In this document: positions 20,077 to 29,752 of the stretch, one piece after another
Layout: every line of letters starts with the position of its first letter
How positions within the stretch are numbered: the first letter of the stretch is position 1
Made by a program: the position numbers and the translations under genes
NCBI RefSeq assembly: GCF_029168945.1
Contig: NC_083608.1
Location: forward strand, 17,998,136 to 18,062,135
Direction of reading: 5' to 3'
DNA: 64,000 nucleotides
DNA from: Cannabis sativa
Lineage: Eukaryota; Streptophyta; Magnoliopsida; Rosales; Cannabaceae
The notes under the pieces: generated by a model
What the model was told of the DNA's origin: nothing
Databases searched by the model: none
What the model saw: only the letters and a program-made list of their open reading frames with translations

Positions 20077-23053
20077 ATGTCTGCTTCTGGTTCGAAATCT
20101 TCGAAGAAGAGCGGAAAAGGCATGGCCACTCTGGAGGAGGTTTCCCTGGGACCCGTTGCCCAGGAGGGGTACAAATCCCGAGCGACCGGGTGGGAAGCGG
20201 CTGAGCTTCGTTCCACCCTAACTTGTCCTCACCAGCTGGAGAATATTATAGACGTTGCTGGGATCAAACCTTCCACTTCAGGGACCTATCACCGGCCACC
20301 TCGCGACTCGGAGACGCCTAATCACAATTATGACGGCTTCGGGGCTTGGAGTCAGACTCATCTGATGGCCGGTGCCATGCTCCCGCTTCAAGATTATTTT
20401 GTTAATTTCCTTGTATTTGTCGGCCTTGCGCCATATCAACTCATTCCTCAAGCTTATCGCCTGCTTTCAGGCTTGTTTATTTTTTATACCGCCCGCGGAT
20501 GGGGATCTCCCAGCCCGGCGGAAATTTTGTATTTTTATGAACTTGTATCCGTCCCCAAGAAAGGGGACAAACTTAAGGACGGTTTCTACGGGTTTCGGAT
20601 CCATCCCGCTAACGAGGGGGTGGTTCCGTACAATAGGCAGACTCACGTTAAGGAGTATCGCCATCGCTTTTTCTTTTCCTCCGGGTTCAGGGCCGTGGAC
20701 CACCCGGAGCTCCTTACTGAGTGGGTGTGGATCCCACCCTATCAGCGGACGCCCCCTACTCAGACCTTCCTCCGGAGGGCCCAAGCCTTTGCCTCCTACG
20801 ACCGCGCCGATCTCGATGTCGGGGGTTTGGTCACCACGGAGAATTGCAGGAAGGCCAAACTTATCCTTCCTCATCAGTCTGTGGAGGACTCCAACCTCTC
20901 ACGGGTCATCTGTCCCAACGTAAGGGCGCCAGTCGCGGAGAAGGCCTTCCGGGATGAGCTTATTGCCACGGCGGAGAAAAAATACCAAGATTATCTCTAC
21001 CGGAAGGCCCAGGAGAAGGCATACTCTCAGGCCCAGGCTGCCTCTGGGAGGGGACTTCGCGTGGGGAGCCCGGTGGTGCGGAGGAGTCAGGCGATTGCCG
21101 GGAAGTCCGAAGCTAAATTTTTTGACAAGATTCTTCAAGAAGAGATTGGGGATCGTCCTGCCAGGAGGCCCCTTCGTATTGAAGATTCTTCTGAGAAGCA
21201 AACTCCCCGGCCACAGCCTTCGGTCCCAGAGCCAAACTCGAGGGCTCATGGTGCTAGCACCTCCGGTGCCGGCGGTAAGTCTCCTTTGATAATTCGTTAT
21301 GTTCCTTCCGTTGGTGAATACGCCAGTCATAGGCCCGTAGGGTTCGACGAGCGTCTTCGTAGGTTTAGGATGCCATCGACCCGGTGGGGGGATCGTTTGA
21401 AGGAATTTTATTTTTCGAACTTAGGAGATTACCTAGGTCGGTCCCGGATGGGCTCCGGCCCTCCGGAACCTATTCCCTTAGGTCCTTCAGCTTACATAAC
21501 GTCCAGCTGGTTCCGGCCCTCGGACAGTTATCTCGGAGATGACGCTGCCAGCCTTAAAGTTCAGGACTTTGCTAGGGCCGAATTAGGAAGTTCGGGTAGG
21601 AGTAGTTTATTTGTTGTATCTTGTATAAGTGGTTCCTCACGGACATCTAACACTTGCTTATTTTGTGAAACAGGTGTCTCCATGGATGCCATTTTGGAAC
21701 AGCTTGCCGGAGTTCATACTCCCGTGGCTCCTCCGGCCTTTACCTCTTCCCCCCCGGCCCCTTCCCTGAAGGTTTCTTCCAGCGCTCCCCCCGACACTAT
21801 TGACTTAGTGGATGACGAGGAGGTGCTTCCGGGAGAAGGCCAAGGGAAGCAGTGGGACTTCTCGGAGGAAGTTGCTGATGGTACGGGAGAGCCCCGAGCC
21901 CTTCCGGAGGAAGCTGAGGAAGGCGAAGAGGAGCCTGAGGTGGCTCTGATTCGTAAGCGCAAGGGCAAAATGATTGCCCAGGATGAGCCCAAGAAGCCTC
22001 GGAGAGCCGACACTCCTGCTCATGGTCTTGACGGCGGGGTTTCCCCCATGGACGAAAATCCTGCTCCTCCCAACATCGTGCTTACCCCGGTTCCGGGGGA
22101 CGAGGTGAGGCAAGAGCTTCGGATAGCCAAGCATAACTATGCTATGGACGAGTACTCCCGGGGGTACGCCGAAGTGGAAGCCCTTAGGAGGATTCTGCGG
22201 GCGGAGGTTGAGGCGAGCATCAACCACCCGGAGTACCAGGATCCGTGGGACCTTAATCTGGACCCCTTATCGGACTGGTTCCGTCGCTTCCTAGGGCCCA
22301 CCTTGGCTCCTTTTGCCGCGGAGATGACCGGCGAGTTCGCTTCTCAGCTCACTCGATGCGCGCCTAAGCGGTTCGCCACTTGTGCTTCCCTGAACTCCAT
22401 CTTCCAGGTCCAGGACCTCAGTCATTCTCTCACGGTGGTAAGTACTTCGCAATTTTGCTTTTCCTTTTATTTTTTCTCGTTGAGAGACTTCTCCTTCTTA
22501 CCCTTGCATTATGGTTCAGCTTGCTGCTGAGGCTGGCCGCCTCTCCAAGAACATCATAAATCATGGCTTCGTTCTGTCCGACTTTGGGGACATGAACGAT
22601 GTCAGGAAGGTCCTTCAGGACCTCACAGCGGAGAGGCAGATCTACCAGGAAGCTGCCGAGCGCCAGGAGGCGGCTGCCAAGGCCAAGGAAGAGGAGGCCA
22701 AACGGAGGGAGGCTCAGGCGGAAGCCATGATCCGGGACGAGGCCCAGCGGAGGGACAGGATGGAGGCCCAGCACCAGGAGGAACTGAGGGCTCAAAGCGA
22801 GGCTGCTGATAAGGCCAGGCGAGACCTCCGGGAGGCCAGGGAGGCTTTGGATGAAATGGTCGCCAAGGTGAGATCTTTAGAGGAAACTCACCAGGCGAAC
22901 ATAGAGTCCAAGGCCGCTCTAGCTGCGGAGCTGAAGGAGCTTAGGGACTTCAAAGAACAATCCATCAAGAAGGCCAAAAGAGCCGAGCTCCTCTCTCCTG
23001 TTTCCTGCGCCCGGTGTCCGAAGCGCTTTGACGATGGAGTCTACATGGCTTGA
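20077..23053 (+). CDS. Antisense gene of the Tat-lineage element (Transposase_28 / 'putative gypsy type transposon' family protein)
   Basis: Large plus-strand gene opposite to Gag-Pol. The leader is split: exon 1 runs from about 7350, is interrupted by the nested array, and resumes at 19513-19604. An intron follows (GT 19605, AG 20067-20068), and the first ATG after it is 20077 (MSASGSKSSK). Further introns fit at 21596-21673 (78 bp, frame-neutral) and 22438-22519 (82 bp, needed to join the frames). This gives about 938 residues. The N-terminal third (LPLQDYFVNFLVFVGLAPYQ, LSGLFIFYTARGWG) looks like the plant Transposase_28 family. The middle is low-complexity and acidic, and the C terminus a long charged coiled coil (about 22600-22990). 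Antisense genes between pol and the 3' LTR are known in Tat elements such as Grande and Retand; their function is unknown. Confidence 0.8.
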
Positions 23054-23194
23054 TCCACCAACGACCAAAATATCAAGCTTACTTTTTATCTCAAACCCGA
23101 GGAAATGATTGCCAAATTTCGGGAAAAGAAGAAGAAGCTTGATGCCGTGTTAGAGGCACGTATCGGACCTCGCCTTCCTCCGCGGGCTGACTGA
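23054..23194 (+). pseudogene. Possible lost C-terminal tail of the antisense protein
   Basis: After the TGA at 23051-23053 the same frame stays open for 46 codons to a TGA at 23192-23194 and is lysine/glutamate-rich like the preceding coiled coil. The TGA at 23051 may be a recent nonsense change; alternatively this is ordinary 3' UTR. Confidence 0.45.
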
Positions 23195-23339
23195 GCTGCT
23201 GTACAACCGACCCAGTATAACCAAGATTCCACCCGGTTCTTTTATTATTCTCTTTTCTTCTTTTTTTTTGTACATACTTGCTGCTGCCTTAGAACAATAT
23301 ATATATATAGGTAGCAGTTTTTATTCGAAGGGGAGACAA

Positions 23340-23532
23340 TTATATTTTAAGGCCTGTCCCCGGGCCATTTATATGTATATGACCTGCCCTTTGGGCCAGG
23401 ATATTTTTTATGTGATCTTTCTTTTGTCACACTTATGTTTTTTTAACCTGTCCTTTGGATCAGGATTTTTATGCTTATGCTTTTTATTTTTGTGCATACT
23501 TTCTGACCTGCCCTTTGGGTCAGGATATTTTA
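23340..23532. repeat. Repeated CCTG-CCC-TTT-GGG-CAGG hairpin words between convergent genes
   Basis: Four related palindromic words: near 23352 (GGCCTGTCCCCGGGCC), 23381 (ACCTGCCCTTTGGGCCAGGA), 23446 (ACCTGTCCTTTGGATCAGGA) and 23503 (ACCTGCCCTTTGGGTCAGGA). They are separated by T-rich spacers. They lie between the 3' ends of the antisense gene and Gag-Pol, so either transcript would carry them in its 3' UTR. Confidence 0.7.
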
Positions 23533-23688
23533 CTTAGTTTGTTTTTCTGTTTGTCCGTGCGGTATACCCTAGTACCCCCCTGAGTGGCATAGAAACTTTG
23601 TTTTTAAGGCACTCAGTTTTATTTAATATAGAGGAGGTATACATTTGGACGGTACAAACCCTTTGAACAAAGTCTAAGTTTTATTTCG

Positions 23689-24345
23689 CTATTGGTAATA
23701 TTTTCTGAGGTGATCGGCATTCCAGGCTCTTGGGACGGTGGTTCCGTCCATTCTTTTTAGTTTGTAAGTGCCGGAGCCGATCTCGTCCTCGATCTCATAT
23801 GGTCCTTCCCAATTTGGTCCAAGTACCCCCACTCCGGGTTCTTGGGTGGCTGGGAAAACCCTTCTTAGGACCATATCCCCAATAGCGAATTTTCTGTTTT
23901 TAACCTTAGAGTTAAAATACTTGGTCACCTTCTTTTGATAAGCAGCCATCCGTATTTGAGACTCATCCCGGAGTTCTTCGACTTGATCCAAAGCTTCTTG
24001 GAGCAGTGCCTGATTAGTGGCAGGATCGTAAGTCGTCCTCCTGTGGGATGGGAATAATGTTTCTACCGGGACCATTGCTTCACAACCGTACGCCATTGAG
24101 AAGGGCGAGTGGCCGGTTGTGGTTCTGGGGGTCGTCCGGTAGGCCCATAATACCCTTGGCAATTCTTCGGGCCGATTATTTTTGCGGACGGCCAGCCTTC
24201 TTTTTCAAGGTGACCTTTAGGATTTTATTGGATCGCTTCCGCCCGGCCGTTTGTTTGAGGCACGGCTACCGCGGAGAAGCTTTTCACTACTCCGTGTTGG
24301 TTGCGAAGTCGAAAATTCCTCGCAATCAAATTGCTTTCCATTGTA
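23689..24345 (-). pseudogene. 3' part of the integrase, broken frames
   Basis: Continuation of the integrase after Gag-Pol loses frame. Between about 24345 and 24165 integrase-like words appear in successive different frames (including a GVVKSF-type block and a LKVTLKKKAG block), which implies about four small insertions or deletions. From 24162 to 23689 a clean frame resumes (RVLWAYRTTPRTTTGHSPF through the C-terminal domain, GPNWEGPYEI, ending at the stop). The region holding catalytic residues two and three is thus disrupted. Several break points coincide with CAG/CTG words, so a consensus error is possible. Confidence 0.8.
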
Positions 24346-27300
24346 CCGAGACTATTTTGTGAGGCAAGCCGTATCGACACACTATGTTTTTGATAACAAA
24401 GTCCAATGTCTTCTTGGCAGTTATTGTCTTCATAGGCTCAGCCTCTGTCCATTTGGTGAAGTAGTCTACTGCTACTATTGCATACTTTACCCCTCCTTTC
24501 CCTGTAGGTAGAGACCCGATGAGATCTATTCCCCAGACCGCGAAGGGCCAGGGACTGGTCATCAGGGTGATCTCGTTTGGAGGAGCTCTCGGTATGTTCG
24601 CGTACCTTTGGCACGAGTCACACTTTTGGACATAGTCTATACAATCTTTTTTCATTGTTGGCCAGAAGTACCCTTGCCTCAATATTTTCTTTGAGAGGCT
24701 GGGTCCTCCCGTATGATCTCCACAGAACCCTTCATGGACCTCTAGCATGATTTGTCTAGCTTCAGGGTCCGATACACACCTTAAATAAGGCATGCTGAGT
24801 CCTCTCCGGTAGAGAATTTGGTCCATCATTACGTAACGATGAGCCTGATACTGAATCTTTCGAGACAGTGCCCTCTCTTGGGGCAACTCACCTGTGGTTA
24901 TGTATTTTATGATGGGGACCATCCAGCTGGGTTCTTGCCCAACCGTTAGTGTGGTCTCTTTTATTTTGATGCTTGGCTCTGCCAAGCGTTCCACTGGTAC
25001 TACCCCCAGCTCTTCGATTTCGCTATCCGAGGCTAACTTAGCCAGACAGTCCGCGTGAGCGTTCTTTTCTCGGGGGATCCTTTCTATTTTATAGTCCGCG
25101 AACTCGTGGAGCAGTTCTCGGACTATTGTTACGTACGCGGCCATCCGTTCGCCACGAGTTTGGTATTCTCCGGAAACCTGGTTTACGACCAGTTGAGAGT
25201 CACTGTAGACTTCTACTCTTTTGGCTCCTACAGCTTTTGCCAATTTCAGTCCTGCTATCAAGGCTTCATATTCGGCCTCATTGTTTGAAGCTGTAAAATC
25301 AAATCGGAGTGCTGCCTGGAGCCGCAGTCCAGTTGGTGATATCATAGCCACTCCGGCTCCTGAACCGTTCTCATTAGAAGCTCCGTCTACAAATACCCTC
25401 CAGGTGGGGATTGGTGGTGCCGGCGTATTTACTGTTGCCTTGGCTTCATTGCATTCAGTAATGAAGTCTGCCAAGGCTTGGCCTTTTATGGAAATCCGGG
25501 GGACGTAGTGTAAGTCGAATTGACTTAGCTCCATCGCCCACTTGAGGAGTCTTCCGGATGCTTCAGGCTTCTGGAGAACTTGTCGGAGCGAATGATTGGT
25601 TAGGATTTTGATTGGATGGGCTTGGAAGTACGGCCTCAGCTTCCTTGACGCCATCAGGAGGCAGAATACTAATTTTTCAATGACTGGGTACCTTGTCTCA
25701 GCCCCTATCATGCGCTTACTGACATAATACACGGGATGCTGAATTTTCTCTTCCTCCCGGACCAGGGCAGCGCTGACCGCGTGCTCGGAGACGGCCAAGT
25801 AAAGAAACAAGTCTTCTCCAAGGACGGGTTTCGATAGGATAGGGGGTTTGGCCATGTGGTCTTTTAACCTCTTGAATGCCTCCTCGCATTCATCCGACCA
25901 TTCGAACTTCTGGCATTTCTTTAGCACGTTGAAGAAGGGTATGCATTTGTCCGTGGATCGTGAGATAAAGCGACTCAGTGCGGCTACCTTTCCGGTCAAG
26001 CTCTGCACGTCTTTATGCTTCTTGGGGGATGGCATGTCCAGGAGAGCTTGGATTTTCTCCGGGTTTGCCTCGATCCCCCTTTGGCTGACTATGAAGCCCA
26101 GGAATTTTCCTGACTTGACCCCAAAGGTGCACTTTTTTGGGTTGAGCTTCATACCGTATCTCCGGACGACTTCGAAACATTCTTCTAAGTCGCTTGCATG
26201 GCTGTTGCATGCTTTGGATTTGACGAGCATGTCGTCCACATATACCTCCATGTTTCGTCCCAAGAGGCTTTTAAACATCCGGTTAACCATTCTTTGATAG
26301 GTTGCTCCGGCGTTTTTCAGTCCGAAAGGCATGACTAGATAGCAGTATACCCCCTTATCGGTCCTGAAGCTAGTGCACTCCTGGTCTGCCGTATGCATTT
26401 TTATTTGGTTGTAACCAGCATAGGCATCCATGAAAGACAGCAGTTTAAATCCGGACGTGGCGTCTACCATCTGGTCGATCCTGGGTAGCGGGAAGCAGTC
26501 CTTTGGACAAGCTTTGTTTAGATCTGTGAAGTCTATACAAACTCGCCAAGTCCCGTTCGGCTTGGGCACCAGGACCGGATTGGCCAGCCATTCCGGATAG
26601 TATACGTCGCGGATCATGCCGCTGGACAAAAGTTTGTCCACCTCTTTCTCTAAGGCCCCGGCTTTCACCGAGTCGAGCGGGCGTCTCTTTTGCTGTACAG
26701 GGGGCATGTCCGGGTTGACATTGAGTACATGTGTGATGACATGAGGGCTTATGCCGGTCATGTCTTTTTGGCGCCATGCAAAGATGTCGATGGCGCCCTT
26801 CAGTGTTTTTATTATTTTGTCTTTTTGCTCCGGATCCAAGCTCTTCCCTACCCGGAGTACTTTGGTGGAGTCGTCGTCGCACACTGGTATTTCTTCGACG
26901 TCCTCCATTGGTTCCACGACCCTTTCGGATCCTATGCGAGGATCCAACTCATCCTCTTCAGCCTTCTCTATCTCAGGGGACTCCCGGACCATGAGTACGG
27001 GTAGGTGGGTGGCAACATTGTAACATTGCCTGGCTTCTCCTTGATTTCCCCTTACAGTTCCAACCCCGGCTTCCTGGGTAGGGAATTTTAGGCACAAGTG
27101 TCGGATTGAAGTAATTGCACCAAAGTCTACTAGGGCCGGTCGGCCGAGGATCGCGTTGTAGGCTGTTGGACAGTCTACTACCACGAAGGTGCAATATTTG
27201 AATGTGCTCTGGGGGGTATCCGGGCACAGGGTAACCGGGAGCCTTACTTTTCCCATCGGGATAAGCGTCGTCCTGTTAAACCCTGTGAGCTGTGACCCAC

Positions 27301-29689
27301 TAGGCGAGAGGTCCCGGTCGGTCAACCCTATCGCAGTGAAGGCTTCTTTGAAGAGCAGGTTCACGGAACTCCCATTGTCAATTAAGACCCTAGCCACCAC
27401 TTTATTTGCGATAGGGGTCTCTATGACCAGTGGGTCGTGATGAGGAAAACGCACCGTCTTGGCGTCTTCTTCCGTGAACGTGATGGGTTGGTCCATCAGC
27501 CGAGGCCTTTGAGCTGGGAGTTGAGTAACTTCCCATACCTCATTGTGCTTCGCGGCCTCGGCGTATTGTTTTCGCTCCTTGCGAGTGTTCCCTCCGATAT
27601 GGGGACCTCCGGAGATCATAGCTACCCGCCCATTAGGCCGGGGCGGCAGCCCGGGAATATGCTGGGCGTCACCTGTGGGAGCAGCCGGAGCCAATACTCC
27701 TGCTGTACCCCCTGGTGTTCCCGGAGGCATACCCCCAACCACCTGCCCCGGATTAAGGTGGGGCAACCTATTTTTGATCCACTCATAGAGGTGGCCCAAA
27801 CGGATTAAGTTTTCAATCTCGTCTTTGAGATTTTTACACTCATTGGTGCTATGACCAATGTCGTTGTGGTACTCGCATCTTTTACTCGGATCTCTCCGGG
27901 AGCTGTCTTTGTACAATGGTTGTGGTCTCCGGTAGTGCGTATTTTGCCTAGTGGCAAAGTACACCCGTTCCTGGGAGTCCGATAGCTCCGTGTACTGAGT
28001 ATATTGGGGTGTGTACCCCATCTTCTGGCACTTTTCTCCCATTCGGGTGCTGCCTTTGGAGGACCTTTTGCTCCTCGACCCCTGGGTAGGGCCTGTTAAG
28101 CTAGCAGTCGGGGCAGCCTGTGAAGGAGCTTGTCCATTCACTCCGGACGGGTTGCCATAATGGGAAGATGCTGGCGCCAAAGCTTGGCCCTGGCTGTACC
28201 CGGGGGTAGCAGAGAACTGTATGCCACTCACCTGTGGAGTTGCGGCCGGGGTAGTACCCGAGGGCGATACTCCGGGCATGTACCCTGCTATCCCGGTGGG
28301 ATAATAGCCTCCATAAGCCACGATCTGGGCTTCCTCGAGGTTGATATACTTTTGGACTCTTTTCTGGAAGTCCTGGAGGCTAGCAGCCCCCTCTTGTTGC
28401 AATTCATTCCAGAAGGGAGTCCCAGTGCGGATTCCTGCCTGGAGAACGGCAAGCTGTTGTCCGTCATCAACCTTCTTGGTCTTTGAGGCTTCCTCCCGGA
28501 ACCTCTTGATGTAATTCTTCAAGGTCTCGGTGGGCAGTTGCTTGATATTGGTCAAGGCACTAACCTCCAAGTTAACCTTTCTGGCGGCGACAAACTGTCT
28601 CCGAAAGTTGGTCTGGAGCTTGTTCCAACAGCCCACAGATCCTGGTTCCAGCTTTTTGAACCATTCCTCCGCTGACCCGCTCAGAGTGAGGGGGAAGCAC
28701 AGGCATTTGGCATCATTGCTGACCCGCATGACTGTCATGACACGGTTGAACCGCGACAGGTGGTCACTGGGATCGGAGTTCCCGGTATATGCCGCCATTT
28801 CGGGCATCTTGAAGTTTTTAGGGAGCTCCGCCTCCAGGATGTGCTTGGCACATGGCTCCCGATCCTCGCTGTCCGAGTCGGAGTCGTCTCCCTTCTGCCT
28901 CCGGGAGACTCGAGCAATGTCTTTTCGAAGTATGGCGAGTTCCGCCATAATCCCTTCGTTTAACGTACCCGGGGAAACCACGGGCCCGTATCTTTTTTGG
29001 TCAAGGTGATCCCGGAGGTCACCTTGATTCCCATTGATTTGATTTCTCAGATCAATGGGAGGACCTCTCTGTCCTCTTCTCCCTCTACCCCCTGGTTCCT
29101 GGTGCACAGAAACGCTTTTTCGGTCCCCTCGATCCTGAGGGCCAAGACTTCCCTTATGGGGCTTGCCCCTCTGCGGACCTTTCCCTTTCGGGAAATCCGA
29201 GCGGACCCTTCGCGGATCCTGCACCTTTTTCTTTCGCCCATGGGTAGAAGTAGGGTTTTTTGTTTGATTTTCCTCAGCAGGGTACCTTATAGGGCTAGGT
29301 TCCCTAGATTTTTGCTGCTGGGAATTAGGCGAGGACGTCGCTGGCTCTCTGTTGAGCCCAGCGGTCATTGCCTTGGGGTGCACGTGAATACCAGCTGCCT
29401 CCATGGCTTTCTGCATGGCTAGCATTACTTCCTGCATTTTTTGGTTTTGCGCTTTCTGAGCTTCGATCTCGGCTTCATGATCGATAGCTTTTTGTCTGAG
29501 GAACACCAGTTCTGAGTAACTTCCCTCGTCATAGGCATACTCGTCGAGGTTCCCCTCGTAGTCCTCGTCGGGGGCTATTTCTTCTTCTTCCTCGGACTCC
29601 TCTGCCGCTCTTGAGGCCACATCTTCCTCATTTGGATCTTGAGCATCTTCCAGAGGGCGAGGCTGACGTGTACTTCTTGTCTCCACCAT
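24326..29689 (-). CDS. gag-pol: Gag-Pol polyprotein of the Tat-lineage element
   Basis: Single fused frame of 1787 codons starting 63 bp inside the 5' LTR. In order: acidic and basic N-terminal regions; Gag core about residues 295-455; a Cys/His knuckle-like CEYHNDIGHSTNEC at 605-618; protease with active site LIDNGSS around 769-775 (Asn replaces the more common Thr of DTG); reverse transcriptase about 1020-1200 with YVDD at 1150-1153; RT-linked RNase H about 1290-1410; a second, archaeal-type RNase H about 1428-1556 (VDGAS, NNEAEYEAL, YSDSQL, NAHADCLAKL); then the integrase HHCC zinc finger (HEGFCGDHTGG ... CDSC, 1652-1693) and first catalytic Asp (WGIDLIG, 1722). The frame ends early, at the second catalytic Asp block, because of frame shifts; the remainder is at 23689-24345. 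Confidence 0.93.
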   Translation of the reverse strand: MVETRSTRQPRPLEDAQDPNEEDVASRAAEESEEEEEIAPDEDYEGNLDEYAYDEGSYSELVFLRQKAIDHEAEIEAQKAQNQKMQEVMLAMQKAMEAAGIHVHPKAMTAGLNREPATSSPNSQQQKSREPSPIRYPAEENQTKNPTSTHGRKKKVQDPRRVRSDFPKGKGPQRGKPHKGSLGPQDRGDRKSVSVHQEPGGRGRRGQRGPPIDLRNQINGNQGDLRDHLDQKRYGPVVSPGTLNEGIMAELAILRKDIARVSRRQKGDDSDSDSEDREPCAKHILEAELPKNFKMPEMAAYTGNSDPSDHLSRFNRVMTVMRVSNDAKCLCFPLTLSGSAEEWFKKLEPGSVGCWNKLQTNFRRQFVAARKVNLEVSALTNIKQLPTETLKNYIKRFREEASKTKKVDDGQQLAVLQAGIRTGTPFWNELQQEGAASLQDFQKRVQKYINLEEAQIVAYGGYYPTGIAGYMPGVSPSGTTPAATPQVSGIQFSATPGYSQGQALAPASSHYGNPSGVNGQAPSQAAPTASLTGPTQGSRSKRSSKGSTRMGEKCQKMGYTPQYTQYTELSDSQERVYFATRQNTHYRRPQPLYKDSSRRDPSKRCEYHNDIGHSTNECKNLKDEIENLIRLGHLYEWIKNRLPHLNPGQVVGGMPPGTPGGTAGVLAPAAPTGDAQHIPGLPPRPNGRVAMISGGPHIGGNTRKERKQYAEAAKHNEVWEVTQLPAQRPRLMDQPITFTEEDAKTVRFPHHDPLVIETPIANKVVARVLIDNGSSVNLLFKEAFTAIGLTDRDLSPSGSQLTGFNRTTLIPMGKVRLPVTLCPDTPQSTFKYCTFVVVDCPTAYNAILGRPALVDFGAITSIRHLCLKFPTQEAGVGTVRGNQGEARQCYNVATHLPVLMVRESPEIEKAEEDELDPRIGSERVVEPMEDVEEIPVCDDDSTKVLRVGKSLDPEQKDKIIKTLKGAIDIFAWRQKDMTGISPHVITHVLNVNPDMPPVQQKRRPLDSVKAGALEKEVDKLLSSGMIRDVYYPEWLANPVLVPKPNGTWRVCIDFTDLNKACPKDCFPLPRIDQMVDATSGFKLLSFMDAYAGYNQIKMHTADQECTSFRTDKGVYCYLVMPFGLKNAGATYQRMVNRMFKSLLGRNMEVYVDDMLVKSKACNSHASDLEECFEVVRRYGMKLNPKKCTFGVKSGKFLGFIVSQRGIEANPEKIQALLDMPSPKKHKDVQSLTGKVAALSRFISRSTDKCIPFFNVLKKCQKFEWSDECEEAFKRLKDHMAKPPILSKPVLGEDLFLYLAVSEHAVSAALVREEEKIQHPVYYVSKRMIGAETRYPVIEKLVFCLLMASRKLRPYFQAHPIKILTNHSLRQVLQKPEASGRLLKWAMELSQFDLHYVPRISIKGQALADFITECNEAKATVNTPAPPIPTWRVFVDGASNENGSGAGVAMISPTGLRLQAALRFDFTASNNEAEYEALIAGLKLAKAVGAKRVEVYSDSQLVVNQVSGEYQTRGERMAAYVTIVRELLHEFADYKIERIPREKNAHADCLAKLASDSEIEELGVVPVERLAEPSIKIKETTLTVGQEPSWMVPIIKYITTGELPQERALSRKIQYQAHRYVMMDQILYRRGLSMPYLRCVSDPEARQIMLEVHEGFCGDHTGGPSLSKKILRQGYFWPTMKKDCIDYVQKCDSCQRYANIPRAPPNEITLMTSPWPFAVWGIDLIGSLPTGKGGVKYAIVAVDYFTKWTEAEPMKTITAKKTLDFVIKNIVCRYGLPHKIVSVQWKAI

Positions 29690-29730
29690 TCTTGTGAAGT
29701 CAAATGCTTGTTATGTAGCAGCTTTCCTCA

Positions 29731-29749
29731 GCTCTCAATGAAAGCACCA
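29731..29749 (-). promoter_or_regulatory. Primer binding site of the Tat-lineage element
   Basis: Three bases inside the 5' LTR the minus strand reads TGGTGCTTTCATTGAGAGC, starting with TGG as expected for pairing with a tRNA ending CCA. I could not assign the tRNA from memory. Confidence 0.7.
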
Positions 29750-29752
29750 AAA

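Noticed and set aside
24326..29422. Many plus-strand frames of 60-160 codons opposite Gag-Pol
   Set aside because: Shadows of the Gag-Pol frame without domains or promoters.
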